A stretch of DNA of 64,000 nt from positions 13,124,604-13,188,603 of the forward strand of contig JACDQD010000011.1 of NCBI GenBank assembly GCA_019843655.1, given 5' to 3'. A model generated the notes under the pieces. The model was not told the DNA's origin and made no database searches. It saw nothing but the letters and a program-made list of their open reading frames with translations. Positions 52,158 to 64,000 of this stretch are shown here, one piece after another. Positions within the stretch are counted from its first letter, which is position 1. Every line of letters starts with the position of its first letter. This DNA is from Lethocerus indicus. Taxonomy: Eukaryota; Arthropoda; Insecta; Hemiptera; Belostomatidae. The translations under genes and the position numbers were made by a program.

Positions 52158-52270
52158 TAGTTTGGAATTCCTGTTCGGAAGTCTGCGAGGGTTTGGAATA
52201 CCGTAGTTTTTTTCGGTCTCCTATCCCTGGTTTGGTCTTTCGCTAGACCGGTTTTAAAAGGCCAGCGAGC
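52158..52270 (+). mobile_element. Family F foldback element, left half
   Basis: Blocks in order: 'agtttggaattcctgttc', 'gtctgcgagggtttggaata', 'ccgtag', 'tggtttggtctttcgctaga', 'ccggtttt'. This is the best-preserved left block and middle. The arm ('gccatcttc') is missing, as the sequence changes to 'aaaaggccagcgag'. Useful as a seed for a consensus. Confidence 0.7.
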
Positions 52271-55200
52271 GAACACATCGCGAAGATCATAAGAACCATG
52301 ATCCTTTGGAATTGTTGAGTTCACACTTTTTTATTAAATCTTCACACTTGCTATTAAATCGCTACATTTTTCTCGTTTTCGTGTTTTCGAAAATCCAGCC
52401 CAACACTCTAGTACACAAATATACATTTTTCATAGCACTCAATGCACGGACATGCTCTGAGAACATTGTCGTTGTCAGGACATAATACTTTTAGAATTAG
52501 AAGCCACAATACTGATTAGCGGAATGAATTCGGCGGTCGACCGCGTCCGGCTTCTCGGCGTGAGCATTAGTCGTCACAGGGGAGGGAAGCCCTATCTTCA
52601 GGCAAGGGGGAGGGGGAGGGCGCTGCAGATTCAAATAATTTTTGTTTCGGGCTGGAAAAACATCCGGGGATTGTCTAATACTTGGGCGAGTCCAATTATC
52701 GAATAAGGTTTCGTTTCCGTGCCGAAGAAATTCGAAAGGTGTCTTCGTAACCGGATTATTCGTAATAAATACGAGGCGAAATCCCCTAGGGCTACTCACT
52801 TCCGAAAGAGACGCCCAATAGACTTCTCGTATATTAGATATGTCCCCTTAAATATTTTCTATCATGTATGGCAATAACAAAACCTTCAGCAATAGCATGC
52901 ACCTCACATATTCGTGACCAATTTGGGCAGCATATGTGCCTTCATGTTCCTCTGATTCTTCCGTAGGCCCATCTTAAGTCCTTGATATTTAGCTACTTTT
53001 AATGGTTTTACGCTTTATGATTTCAATATTTCATCCATGTCCATTGGGTGAATGGTGGACCGGCGATATAACAGCCACGTCTTAAATTACAGAACACATA
53101 ACAGTAACTAACACCCCTTCCAAGAACCCAGCCATGAAGGTATACACCTCAGTGTTGGATACACAGAAATCAGAATTACTTCTTGTACAACCTGTACTAA
53201 GTTAATAATTACTGATGGGAGTCTACTGTAAAGCCCAAAGGCCTACTTCAGCTTTAAGCCATTTACCGTTAAATGGGCGAGTGAAAAAACCGATCGATTC
53301 AATCAATTCTTAATTACGTTTCGAAACTATTTCCTGCAAGACACGTGGGAACTCGACGAATCGTGCCCGCAATTCAATTCGCGTCCAATCCGTTTTTTAT
53401 GAATATTCAACAATTTCGCAAAACCGATGAGGCCCGTTCGTTAATACCGGGCCAGGAATTATGGCCGGCCCCCTGATTGCGCTTCCGGTAGAACGCTAAT
53501 CGCGAATTAAAGCTTTCATCCGCCGCCTCTTCCTTTCTCGAGGCGGGAAAAATTCTTTGGCGAAAATGCGTTGACGTGTGAACTTATCGCTTTCCCAACT
53601 GTCTTACTGTTAAAGTAATGGGCCGAAACTGCGAATATTGTTCTTGTCTTAGATAACCGGGAATCTAACACTACGCCCGGAAGTTTCTCCGATCATCCCA
53701 CAACTGGGATCATCTTGATTGGCTCGACTTGATTCCCAAAATTAAAAATTCACGAACGGATTTTTACGTTTACTGTCATAAAGGTATGGTCTCATACTCA
53801 AACGATTGGCCTAATCACGTGCGTATAAAACATAAAGGTTCTATTTCGCGTTCAAACTGGCTGTTTTTCGACCCGGTCCAAATGCCGGAGGAACGTACAC
53901 AGGCGCCGGACGATAAGTGAAGTATAAAATCCCGGGCGATAGCGTACTGAAATTATTCATAGTATGAGAATATACTCCGGCGGAACATATTTTGTTTTTA
54001 GTGGATTAAAGGCAAAAATGCGGCGAGATGGGGGCTGTTAGATAGCGAGAGTTGGGGAGGGTACGGCCGTTAAAAACTGAATAGCGGCCCTAATACCGGC
54101 CGTAAAATTTCCCCTTTATACGTGGCCTAAATCCTGCCATTATGGAACCCGGCGATATTGTTGGAAGATTTTTCGGTACTTAATTTCACAAGGTTTCGCA
54201 TATAAAAACGGTTTTGAATGCTTGTGCCGCCACATCTCCAGACGAGGTTTTCCCTCTGGGGTTTTCCCCCCGTTTGTGAAAGACAACGCGAACGCCTTCC
54301 ACTCGCCGGGACCAAGGATGGGGTGGTTTGGTCAGAAATGAGGGAAACTACCCCAAACGAAGAGTCGCGGGTAGAAACCAACGTCAAGAATGAACCCGCG
54401 ATGAATAGGGGTGAATTTGATCAGACAGACCTTCATTAGTTGAACCAGTCACCAGTCGGTATGAGAGCAAAAATGTCTCTGACGCCAACCGGACAAGAGT
54501 TTTTTTTTATATTATTCTCTCTTCTGGCCAGGATTTGTGAAAGTTGTGCTCTCAATACTGCCTGGTGACTGGTTCTTGAACCTTTATATATCAACTAATC
54601 TTTAGTTTTTCATCGTGGGCTCAGTCGGCTTCTCAGTCGGTTCGCGAATCATTAATATTGTAAATTTTCTTGTCGTTCCGATCAAAAATGTTCGGTAGCT
54701 CCACAACTTGTACGGCAGAAATATGCCCCGGTATTTTTAAATTGTTTATATTTTAATGCATTTTATCTAAATGTTCGAATCAGTATATGCAAATAGAGAG
54801 CAAATAAAACCGACTACATTTTTAACGTCCATGCACACTCACATGCACAAGATCGGCATTCCGTCCTCCACTCCCCACTCCCAATCAACATTCCGTTCAA
54901 ATCCGGGGGTACCGTGTATAATTTTATCGGGCGTTCGTTTTATTTTCCAGTTACCCGTATTTATTCAAAAATAAAGGAGAGCGAAAACAGAAATTATGAA
55001 ATTCCTATCCGACAGACGATAAATCATGGACGCTCGACTGAATCTGGATTTCGCCTTTGTGAAAATGAAGAAATCCGTTTCATATTCAGTAGCGGCGCGG
55101 TCCGTCTTGAAAATTGAAACGAATCGCGGTATCTAATTAATATTGGTTTCGTTATTTAAAATCAAACGGTAGCATTAGGCTGTAATTAGATCCGTAGAAT

Positions 55201-58200
55201 CTGCATCCTATACCTAGATATGTATCGGAGACTTCATTCGATTCATATATAACAGACATTCAACTGTAAATCAGCAGACTACTCGGAACCGAAATATAAG
55301 TTGACGATAATGAATCATGTCTTCCGGGTTCAATGTATTTTAGAGTTTAAATTCCTTTTAAGCAAAGACTGCTTCACTTATTATTTTTACCCCACTTAGG
55401 GTAAACCTTATCTAACCCCCGACGACCACCTGGCAGGAATCCTGAATTGTTCCAGGCCTTTTACTCCTCGATCAATCAGTACCGGGCGATTCTCTTTCCT
55501 TTTCCCCTCCTCGGTTGCTATTTTTTATCGGGAATTGGCTACCGGCACTCGGCTTCTGTTCTGGGTTGTCGGGTCGAATGGAGGGGGCAGAGCGGTCGGA
55601 GCGGGTAGGGCGGTAGCCGGCAGGGGGTTCGCCCAGACGGAAGGAATGCCCTCGGACAGGGGGCACCTGTCCCCCGGGACATTTTTTGCCCCCGCCTTTC
55701 GCAACGGCCAAGCTAGACACGGGTCCACTATAGAGGAAAAATAGGAGAGGTTGTAGCTTATTAAAATAAACTAAGGTCATATTAAAATTACATTCAGTTT
55801 ATTTGAGAATTATTTCGAGAAACACAACAGAAAAAAATTAATATTCTCTAAAACTGATTGATTTCAATAATTGTCCATCCTCGAAAAGAGGAACGAATCG
55901 ACAACAGCCTCGTATTTCGCAACAGCACGCATACCGCCGAAGCCCGGCTGTACTCGCGGATCTCCCTCGGCCTCAACTTGAATTGCGCAACGCATTCGTG
56001 AGTTTTATTTACGACGGGAACACGGCGTCGCCCCGGGGGGAATTGTTGTTCCCTCGTTATGATTACAGACAAAAACTTCTCCCGTTTTTTAATTGGCAAA
56101 CTATGCCGGAACCGTCTCTCCGTTGCTCAACCCGCCCGCCTGTTCCGCGGAACAGCGTTCCGTTCCGGCTAAACCGAGAACAAAATTTGTCCGAAGTCCA
56201 TCCTGGCCAATACCGTTTTTTTCGAATTATACCTACTCACTCGCTGAATTAAAGTATTCATTCGATTAGCCGCGTCTCCGAATTGATTTCGGTCCCTGAT
56301 GGATTTATTCGTCCCAATTATTTTGCGCGGTACTCAAAACGTTATCGCTAACTCAATTTCGTCCACGTCGTGTGTAACAAACTCCATACACGGCAGCAAA
56401 GTAAGACTTAATTATATGAGAGATTCGATATTAATTCCCAAGAGAGATTAATTGCCGAACCCCCACGCTAATGACTTTACGGTAGGGCCCGGTAAAAATT
56501 GACGGATTTTCCTAGTCCCGCGCTTAGCGTTTCGGTAGCGGAAAAATTAATGTCTTCTTTCTTTTTTTCTCGAGGCAAGAAAATATAAAATTAACGTAAA
56601 CCTCTTAGATAAGAATTGGACTTAACGAGCGACCCCGATCGTCCATTAGTGGGGCGACGTTTTTTTTGCCCCTTTATCAAGCCCCCCTCCCCCCGGTCCA
56701 CGAATTATCGGATAAGGACCCCGCGGCAAAAAGCAGTAAATCTCGCACAGGTCGTCGATTAAGGGCGGCGTTGATTATTATTTTTTAAAAAAGCGGTAAT
56801 TTATTAATCGCTGCGTTGCCGGGCAACCGGTTGCACATATCGAGCGCCGCTTTGCACCGCCCTCTGCGTGTGCCTATTAAGGCGCTAATTAATTGGCGAA
56901 GAACGCGCGTAATTATTTCTGTTGACAGCGAAACACACGCCGTCGCCGGCTTTCAATCAAAGCGATCGGAAAGACGACGGAATGTTGCCGTCGAGCCCGT
57001 TAATGCGACCAATAAAAGCGACTTAGGAAAGAATTGATAGAAAAGATAATATCAAAGTAGCACGAAACGAGAAAATGAATTAAAAAAGAAAGAAAAGCCT
57101 AATTAAAAATAATTATCATGGTAACTGATGGAAATTCAAAGAGATTTTATTTTTGTTATCATTCTGTCAGTAGGACAACCTACACAAACTTAACATACAA
57201 CCTTCATATATTTTATTACCGACATCCAAGGCCAGTATAACAAACAAAATTGTACATCAAGAACAATTTTTATCGCCCCCAATGTTTATTATGTACTATA
57301 TTCGCTGAGATTTGATTACAGCCAATGTTACAATTGAATCCTTGTGAAAACTCTGAAATATTTCATTAAACAACTGTCTATTCGAAATATTCATGCTTGC
57401 GGTGTTGAATTTCCGGAACAAAATGTGCACAAACGGTGTACAATTAGAACATAGGAGTCGTTGTTAAAGCGCCTGTCGGTGGTTAGATATCGCGGAAACA
57501 ACTTGTTCCAAATTAAATTTACAACGTATTATTATCATAAGTGAAACTACGCGTTTAATTGTTTTAACTTTGATGGGCGCAAATAAGACGGGCGACAGGC
57601 TGATATCGCGCTGGAAACTTTACGCTGGGTGAATTTCAACTGAAATTTTTTTAACTGCGGTTTGTATCGGAAACTAGCGTGTGGGTGTGTGTGTGTCTCC
57701 CGCCCCCAATTACGGTGCATAGCGGCGTGGGCGTTTCGAATGCACTCGCAGATTGAAAAACCGCAGACGAAACAAAATATTAGCCCGGTATTAATATCCG
57801 GGCATTGTCCTCGCCTACAATTTCCACCGGTAAAACCAAAAATTTCCTTCGGTTAAAATTTGTTGCTGCATTGAAATCTAGTTTCGTGCGGAGTCGGCCC
57901 GATGTAGCACGTGACCAAGGTTATCTACCTAAGTATAGGGAATATTCCCGTCCAAATTAAATAAGCGATTTCAACGGTCCTTTAAAATATGACGGAGCCA
58001 GGTTTTAACTGGGCGATGAACGGATACTTGGAGTATTGATATGCCTCCGGCGGGACGGGGCCTGCTGCTGGCAGCCTGCCCGGGCTGCGCGCTTCCGGCC
58101 GAGGTTCGAAAACTGAGATGCAGTCACTAATGGACCCCATTAATATTCATATTTCCGAGCGCGATCCCGACCCTCGGTGCGAGACGTTGTTTCGTCGGGA

Positions 58201-60649
58201 AAAAAATTGGGCGGGAGGGTGGAAAAAATGGACCGGAGCGAATTGACTCTTGGAAATTAATTGTGGGGCAATTAATATAATTGACCGGTGAAAATTTTGA
58301 TATCCTTTGGACGGGGCATCGCCTTCCGTTCAACGCTAACAGTAATTTTCTTTTAGACCTGCACAAAACTAGGAATATTTCATTCTCTCTTCCGAGCTTC
58401 TGTCTGTGCTTTTCGTCAATCGAGCGGAGAGTCACTCGGGCACGTTGGTTGGCTGTACAAGATAACAGAAATGAACAGAGTAAACTTAATAACCAATAGT
58501 GGGTTATGAAATATCGTAAAGCATGCAGTGGTATTTATTGCGGCACAAAGGCGTCAATATGAAGTTCAGCAATGCAAGTTTCAGGAATGAGTAGAGGGAA
58601 GACTTTAACGCCCGGGCAAGACAGAAGTCGCCGGCTCATTTCTGTTCTTCCAAAACCGGACCGTCGGAAATAAATTATTTTAATTTTGATTGGAACATTA
58701 GGAGTAAGTTTTATAGGACTTGGTCATTAATCCAAATGTGGTAATTGCTTTACCTATTAGTTTTTTACCTTTGTCGCAGGTATACCACAGTGTTTTCTTC
58801 CCTTTTTCAAACTGCACATAAGAAACTCACTACTGGGTTACTAGAAATTAATTGTTACTAATTACTGTTGGAGTTTTTGTATGTTTTGCAAGGGAGTGGG
58901 CTGTATCATGACCTGATGAAATATTTTTCATTAATTCGACAGGAGCTCCATTAAACTATCTGAGAATACCGCCGTTCGGAAACACCGTCGACTAGAATTC
59001 TGATGTATCGGCACTTTCTCTTTAATGAAATATTGAACAATTTTTAACGCAACATAAGTGAAAACAGTTATAATTATGTGCATGTGTAATACGTAAACAA
59101 GACAATTATAACGACAAAAGGATGCAGTAAGAGGAATTAACTGGCATGCCCCAGGGATTAATATTTAAAAATTCAGTAATACCTAAACGGAATTTCGCTC
59201 TTTCAATTAATTAGCATCAGATTATTATCACCAGAAGAAAAATTGAGGAATTAACCAACCGGACACTGTAAAATGAATTCAATGTTTTCACTGGTGTAAT
59301 GGCTAAAGAGCGTGGTCTTCTGAAAATTATCAGGATATTTTTACAAAAATGTCGGCATTCTTGAATTAGTATGCATAAGTTATACAGTGTGCTCACGTTT
59401 TTTCTAATATAATTTTTTTCGACAATTTAATAAGTATTCCATGCCGCACATTCTGCCAAAACTAGAAAATGTACCGATCAGAAAAATCGTATTAAACACT
59501 GGATTATTTATGGAGTGTCGCTAATATAACCTGAATCGAGAGTGAGGCGTGGGAAAAAGGATAATTCCCCGCATGACTCGGCTTATTACCGGGGGCCTCC
59601 TCATGAGGCCCTCAGAGTCATAAACCCAAGCGTTGAACCCATCTCGTCGTAAATCAGCAAACGGCCCAGATGCATTCATTAAAGGGCAACGGCTGCAAAT
59701 ATGATTTTTTTTCGGGTTAACCTTTTTTCTTGTTCCCGTTAAATTTTTTTCTTTTTTTTTACCGTTAATTCGCAACCAATTAGCCCAGCCCCTCGGCCAA
59801 CTCCAACAAACGGAACGCTTCATGGATTTTACGGGAGGGTTAAGCTTCTAGGTCCGGACGTCATTCGGAATTTAAATCGATATTACCCCGTATTTATTAA
59901 TATTGAGTATTAAGTACAATACTCTCATTTTGCCAATTATGATTATAACAATCGTAAGGTTATGGATGGGTTATACCGAAGTGACCAGGAACTGGGGTCC
60001 GGTACAGCTTAACGGCGAATACATTTACACAGTTACTGATATATAATAAGGGAATAACTCGTATTATTACTGCACAAGTGTCACTGCACTGTTACTGTCC
60101 TATGGCGCTAACCAATGTAAAAAAAAGCGAGATATCAGATAAAAAATTACGACAGAATAAATGTCCCACCTTCGATTGTAAATGTCCTCCTCCTGTTAAT
60201 TTCTACTTCTGACTCACTGAAAGGGGACAAATATAACTGCCTATTTTCTTGATGCGACAGCGCTAATCCTGCTAAACCTCCTTCGGACGCGTGTACGGTA
60301 ACTATTATCCTGAGCCCTTAACCAGGTTTAATCGTGTCCTGGGGCCGCGTGCCTCACACCCGGCTTAGGACCACCAATGTTTCCCACACAATACCCTCCA
60401 GTCCCCCAAGGCAATTGTACGAAATTAACCCTTTCCGACTCTGGGGAATAGGTTCATTTTCGTGAATCACGTCCCATAAATCCATTACTGATTTCAACCA
60501 GAACCCACACAGATTCCCCAATTATTCTAAATTGAAATGCCCTTTCCTCTCCTACGCTAAATACAGTTTAAGGTAATTCATTTTTGGTCTGATATATAAA
60601 TACTATTCTATATTATAATTTATCGGTTCAAATTCTAGTTGCGGTATTC
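52271..60649. other. Non-coding DNA, putative upstream intron of ss, part 3
   Basis: No recognisable gene. GC/CpG-rich islands alternate with AT-rich DNA: 52520-52640, 53460-53560, 55440-55740, 55980-56200, 56640-57010 and 58020-58240. Open frames inside them (up to 102 codons) are mostly open on the opposite strand too, which points to composition. The family A element lies at 54442. AT-rich DNA with no visible structure fills 57040-57460 and 58480-60600. Confidence 0.6.
54442..54575. mobile_element. Family A inverted-repeat (MITE-like) element
   Basis: The left arm (54442-54468, starts 'gaaccagtcaccag') and the inverse of the right arm (54548-54575, starts 'gaaccagtcaccagg') match at about 25 of 28 positions. 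The interior is about 79 bp, with a T8 run and no coding potential. With the related copy at 8613, this is a small interspersed element with terminal inverted repeats. I could not define a target-site duplication with confidence, so the superfamily is open. Confidence 0.75.
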
Positions 60650-60735
60650 TGTCTTCACCAGATGATTTGGGCTTTCCGCCATCTACAGTAACATTCAGCT
60701 AGTAGACGTTGGTTGCCTGTGATGCATCCTACTAG
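60650..60735 (+). mobile_element. Family F element, diverged copy
   Basis: Contains 'gatgatttgggctttccgcc' (middle and arm partly merged by a deletion), 'atctacagtaacattcag' and the spacer 'gttggttgcctgtgatgcat'. The spacer is shared with the copies at 44189 and 63190. Confidence 0.6.
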
Positions 60736-62654
60736 CACTATTACTGTGAGCTTTATAGGAATTGATACTATTCTACTAAGGGAAAGCTAAATTTACTTAA
60801 TTTTTCTATAGTATTTATTTATTCGTTTCATAACATAGTTATGTGACAATTATACTTGCCGAAAGTTAACGGAACATGAATGCGTATTTGCGGTTACACT
60901 CTGTTTGTTCATTCATGTACTACAATTAGTTACCAATTACACAACAGTGCATGTTACACTTTCACGTTGGAAATATATTAAAATGAGACTGAGCCACGGA
61001 AAATGATGTTGTACAAAACTTTTATTTTTCTCCGGCCTAATTTGATAATTGCAATTGCATAATTAGACTTAAATAGTTATGCAGAAATATACTATGAAAG
61101 ACTAAACGTTCAGTCAGTTTACGCTGTCGGCTCGAAAAGTTTATAATTCACTGAATCAAGACCCCAGGCAATATTTCGTACACATCAGCGAGCGCCTCGA
61201 ATTATGCAGATTTCCATTTTTTTTTCTCTCAACCTTTTTTATTCAATTGAATTTAATAAAGTGCAAAATCAAGATTTTCCATCGGACCGTGCGAATGGAT
61301 TGACTTCGAAAAAACGTGCGTAGCGTTTTTAATAATGGGTTTTTAATAGTTCGGCGTCTTCTGTACAGGGTTTTTTGTGTCTTTTTAGTCTCGTGGGCCT
61401 AATAGAAACTGCGTGGGAACGAAGCCCGCCGTGAGAAATGTTTTTTTCAGGGATTTAACTCGATTAAATCGTTTAGTACAAAGACAAGTTATCCAGCCCG
61501 GAAATAAACCGGTATTTTTAAAAACTTCTTATCTTATATAATTTGAAAACTGTTCTAGAATGGACACTGGCCAAAGAGCCAAAAAATTCTACTTGACAAA
61601 AATCTGTCTTATGAGAATGCGTTTCGTTCCCTCTATCAGATATTAGATTAACATTTCGTGCAATTGAATATGGTTAGTTAAAGGGCTTTTCGAATATGCG
61701 CATCTTTTGATGTTTATTTACAATTGTGAATTTTCCAGTATAGCTAAGTAGACCGCTGGTCGACTACTTCATAAAGCCCGACGGATGTGAGCCCTTCTCG
61801 TGCTAACGACGGGACATTTGGCCCTCCAGTAGTCACATGGACCGTTTCGGTGGTAGCCTACTTAAAAACGCATTAGACCGGGTGCTTCTTGTTCTTCTTC
61901 CGTTCATCTTTTTTTTTTTGGTCGGGTAGAAAATGAAACTCAACGTTGTAATCAATCATCAATACTCGGAGACTTATTACGGGGGGTTCACCCCGGCGTT
62001 ACCGTTTACGACTACCTTTTAGCTGATCTTTTGAAATTATTCTCTCACAATTTTGTATGATTACTGTTGTGCCTGTTGGGGGTGGAATCACCATTACTTT
62101 TACACTATTTCAGCATTTTTCTTAAACATATTTCTTTCTGCTACACTTCTTCTGCTACGACTAGGTTGCATGTGATGAGTTTAATACTTGGGTTTCATTA
62201 TAATAGGCATCCGTTTTTTTGTGCATACTGTATAGTTCACATTGGGAAAGTTATAAAATAAAGTTTGAATTATATATACAGGTTCCATTGGTGTGGTATG
62301 TTCTGGAATTTCTGGGAGTCATCACGATATTTCAGATTTAGTTAATTCTCAGGATATTCTGAACGTCAGTAAAGCTTACTAGAAAATATATGTACAATCA
62401 CTACATAAGGGCGGTTATAATCGGTGTATGACAGTAATTTTGTAATGCTATTTTGTAGCTAGCCTCTGCCGTTTACAAGAGAAACGTGCCACTCCTCCTG
62501 TTCTTATTGGGTCCCTTTTTTTTGAACGAAAAAAAGGAAACTAGAAAATGCCAGGGGTCCGCGTAGGAACGAGAGCCGGACTCGGTAACGAGAGGAGCGG
62601 AGGCGGCAGAATCTGTGTAAGATAGCCGCAGTCTGGAATACGGCGAGAGAGAGA

Positions 62655-62701
62655 GGGAGGGAAAGAGGGTGGGAGGAGGGAGGGATGGAGGGAGGGAGGG
62701 G
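62655..62701 (+). other. Dense G-quadruplex-capable tract
   Basis: At least nine runs of three or more G within 47 bases, with loops of one to four bases. Several alternative quadruplexes are possible. Flanked by GAGA-type repeats on both sides. The complement encodes Ser/Pro/Leu-rich frames that are artefacts. Confidence 0.85.
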
Positions 62702-63189
62702 CGGAATGCGCGAGAGAGCGAGAGATAAGGAGCGGTCATGTCCAATTATTTGCAAACAGAAGTCGTACATTTTCTAAAAAGCTCGGCCGGGAAGGCCCCT
62801 AATCTGATCCAACACCTGGAGCCGGAGGAGGGCCCTCCTCCTCGCTGTCCCTACTCGGTTCCCGGCCAAAATTTAATTAACCCCGGGTGAAATATTTCAG
62901 GGCCCCGCCCAGCCATGAATATTCCGGCTGCAGTACAACACCTACTGACCGATTTAATGCCCAACAATTACCGGTAAATTCGGATAGGGCTCACCTTTAC
63001 ACCAGTTCTCCAACCGATATTACAGACTGCTAAACTTTTCGTATTTCCATCAGAGACACTGCCCTAGAGATCTCCTTAGTATGAAGCCGTAATTACTTGT
63101 TCATGTGTCAAAAGTGCCATAATTGGGTGGTCTCTTTTATCAAGACAATCATGCTAGGAAAATACACTCAGCAGTTGTAGCGCTTTCAT

Positions 63190-63281
63190 CAGTTCGGGGT
63201 GCTGAGGTTGCCTGTAGGGCATCCTGAGTTCACTAAAGATGGCGAGCAGCCGAAACTGGTCTAACAAATGGCCAAATCAGT
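63190..63281 (-). mobile_element. Family F foldback element, right half
   Basis: Plus strand: spacer 'ggttgcctgtagggcatcct', then the inverse arm 'aaagatggcgagcagccgaa', then 'actggtctaacaaatggcca' and 'aatcag'. Read on the minus strand this is the middle and arm of the left halves elsewhere. With 44189 and 60650 it shows that the element has two inverted arms around a common spacer. Confidence 0.65.
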
Positions 63282-64000
63282 TGTAGGAATAAAACTGGTT
63301 TATTCCTTTATTATTAGGAATAAAAGGAATTTTGGTTTAAGCTAGCGTTCAAGATTTTCCAATATATTTTTGCATTGTTGTGAACCATTTTTTTTACATA
63401 CTGTTTTACCGTTTATAATTCCTGATAAAAAAAATTAGTTGGAAGATAGGCGCTAACGATATTCCATTTATATTTTCGGTTAAATTGTGTTAAAACTGTG
63501 AAGCGGAAAATGCTGAGGCGGCCAATTGACTAATGGGGGAGCTGGGGGAGTTATTAAAGCGACACTCCGCCAGAGATTCCGGGTAATGGGTGGCCCATTA
63601 CGAACCAACGGGCCCAATGAACGCCCCAATTGATGTTTCTGATCTCGGCCGAACTCCCAGCGCTTTACAAGGCGCGTCACGCCTTATCCAAGCTCAACAA
63701 CGGTCACGAATTAAAAAGCCCCACGCCCACATCGTACGTCCCCTAATGATATACTTCAATATTGTGGCATTTAAAATCTTTCCAGGAGCGGGACATACGG
63801 GGGGGGGTTCTAGTAATTACAAACGAAGGGACCGTAATATATTTCAGCTTCCACACATCATCAGTAGTATACATTCCTGCAGTTTAGGTCATTTGTTCCA
63901 ACATTAACATCCATTAGGTCTCTTATATCGAATCATGCATTCTTTCTCATTTTGTTTTAATAGAAACATAAAAAGAATCATTACTATACATATGTATGTC

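Larger units (their letters stand above)
60736..64000. other. Non-coding DNA, putative upstream intron of ss, part 4
   Basis: No recognisable gene. A strong G-rich block lies at 62.65 kb, a family F right half at 63.19 kb and a GC-richer patch at 63500-63660. The 105-codon frame at 63590-63907 plus has no known domain. The edge of the window gives no sign of the first ss exon. Confidence 0.55.

Noticed and set aside
53729..53920. 63-codon frame with Cys/His residues suggesting a zinc finger, plus strand
   Set aside because: Cys/His spacing does not fit C2H2 or other finger patterns.
62473..62770. Ser/Pro/Leu-rich frames, minus strand
   Set aside because: Two overlapping frames over the same G-rich tract; low complexity.
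1..64000. CRISPR arrays, operons, bacterial or phage genes
   Set aside because: No regularly spaced repeats, no dense coding and no ribosome binding site pattern; the window is metazoan.

Overview
The window is eukaryotic and almost entirely non-coding. There are no operons or bacterial gene signals and no long open frames: the longest is 162 codons, which is what chance gives in 64 kb. It contains several long dinucleotide microsatellites and decayed short interspersed repeats. One stretch is unmistakably protein coding: a 191-bp exon on the minus strand (34987-35177). It encodes the basic helix-loop-helix of the aryl hydrocarbon receptor, called spineless (ss) in insects, and has a textbook acceptor and donor. 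Its wording (helix 2 [17 protein letters not shown] followed by [12 protein letters not shown]) is the arthropod version of the family, so the DNA most likely comes from an arthropod, probably an insect with a medium or large genome. I cannot name the species.

Layout. 35178-64000 lies upstream of the exon in gene orientation, and 1-34986 lies downstream. I found neither the short first coding exon (a few residues plus a basic patch in known ss/AHR) nor the PAS-A exon. On the simplest reading the window is two giant introns, at least 28.8 kb and 35.0 kb, around the DNA-binding exon. I could not search exhaustively for very short or divergent exons, so this is an inference.

The rest is non-coding. 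It mixes AT-rich DNA full of TAATTA-type strings with short GC/CpG-rich islands, microsatellites ((TA)n, (GT)n, (GA)n, (GAA)n), homopolymer C/G runs and several G-quadruplex-type tracts. Reading by eye shows at least three dispersed repeat groups. The first, here called family F, is a foldback element. It carries a left block around 'gtctgcgagggtttggaata', a palindromic middle around 'tttggtctttcgctagacc' and an arm 'gccatcttcagtagc'; about a dozen complete or partial copies are visible. The second is a small inverted-repeat element, family A, with copies at 8613 and 54442. The third is a pair of diverged direct copies, family C, at 13646 and 14724. A possible Tc1-like transposon remnant sits near 49.4-49.6 kb.

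Functionally, the one gene seen makes a bHLH-PAS transcription factor that pairs with ARNT/Tango. In insects it specifies antennal, distal-leg and photoreceptor identity. Its large introns are plausible homes for regulatory elements, but nothing in the sequence alone proves an enhancer.
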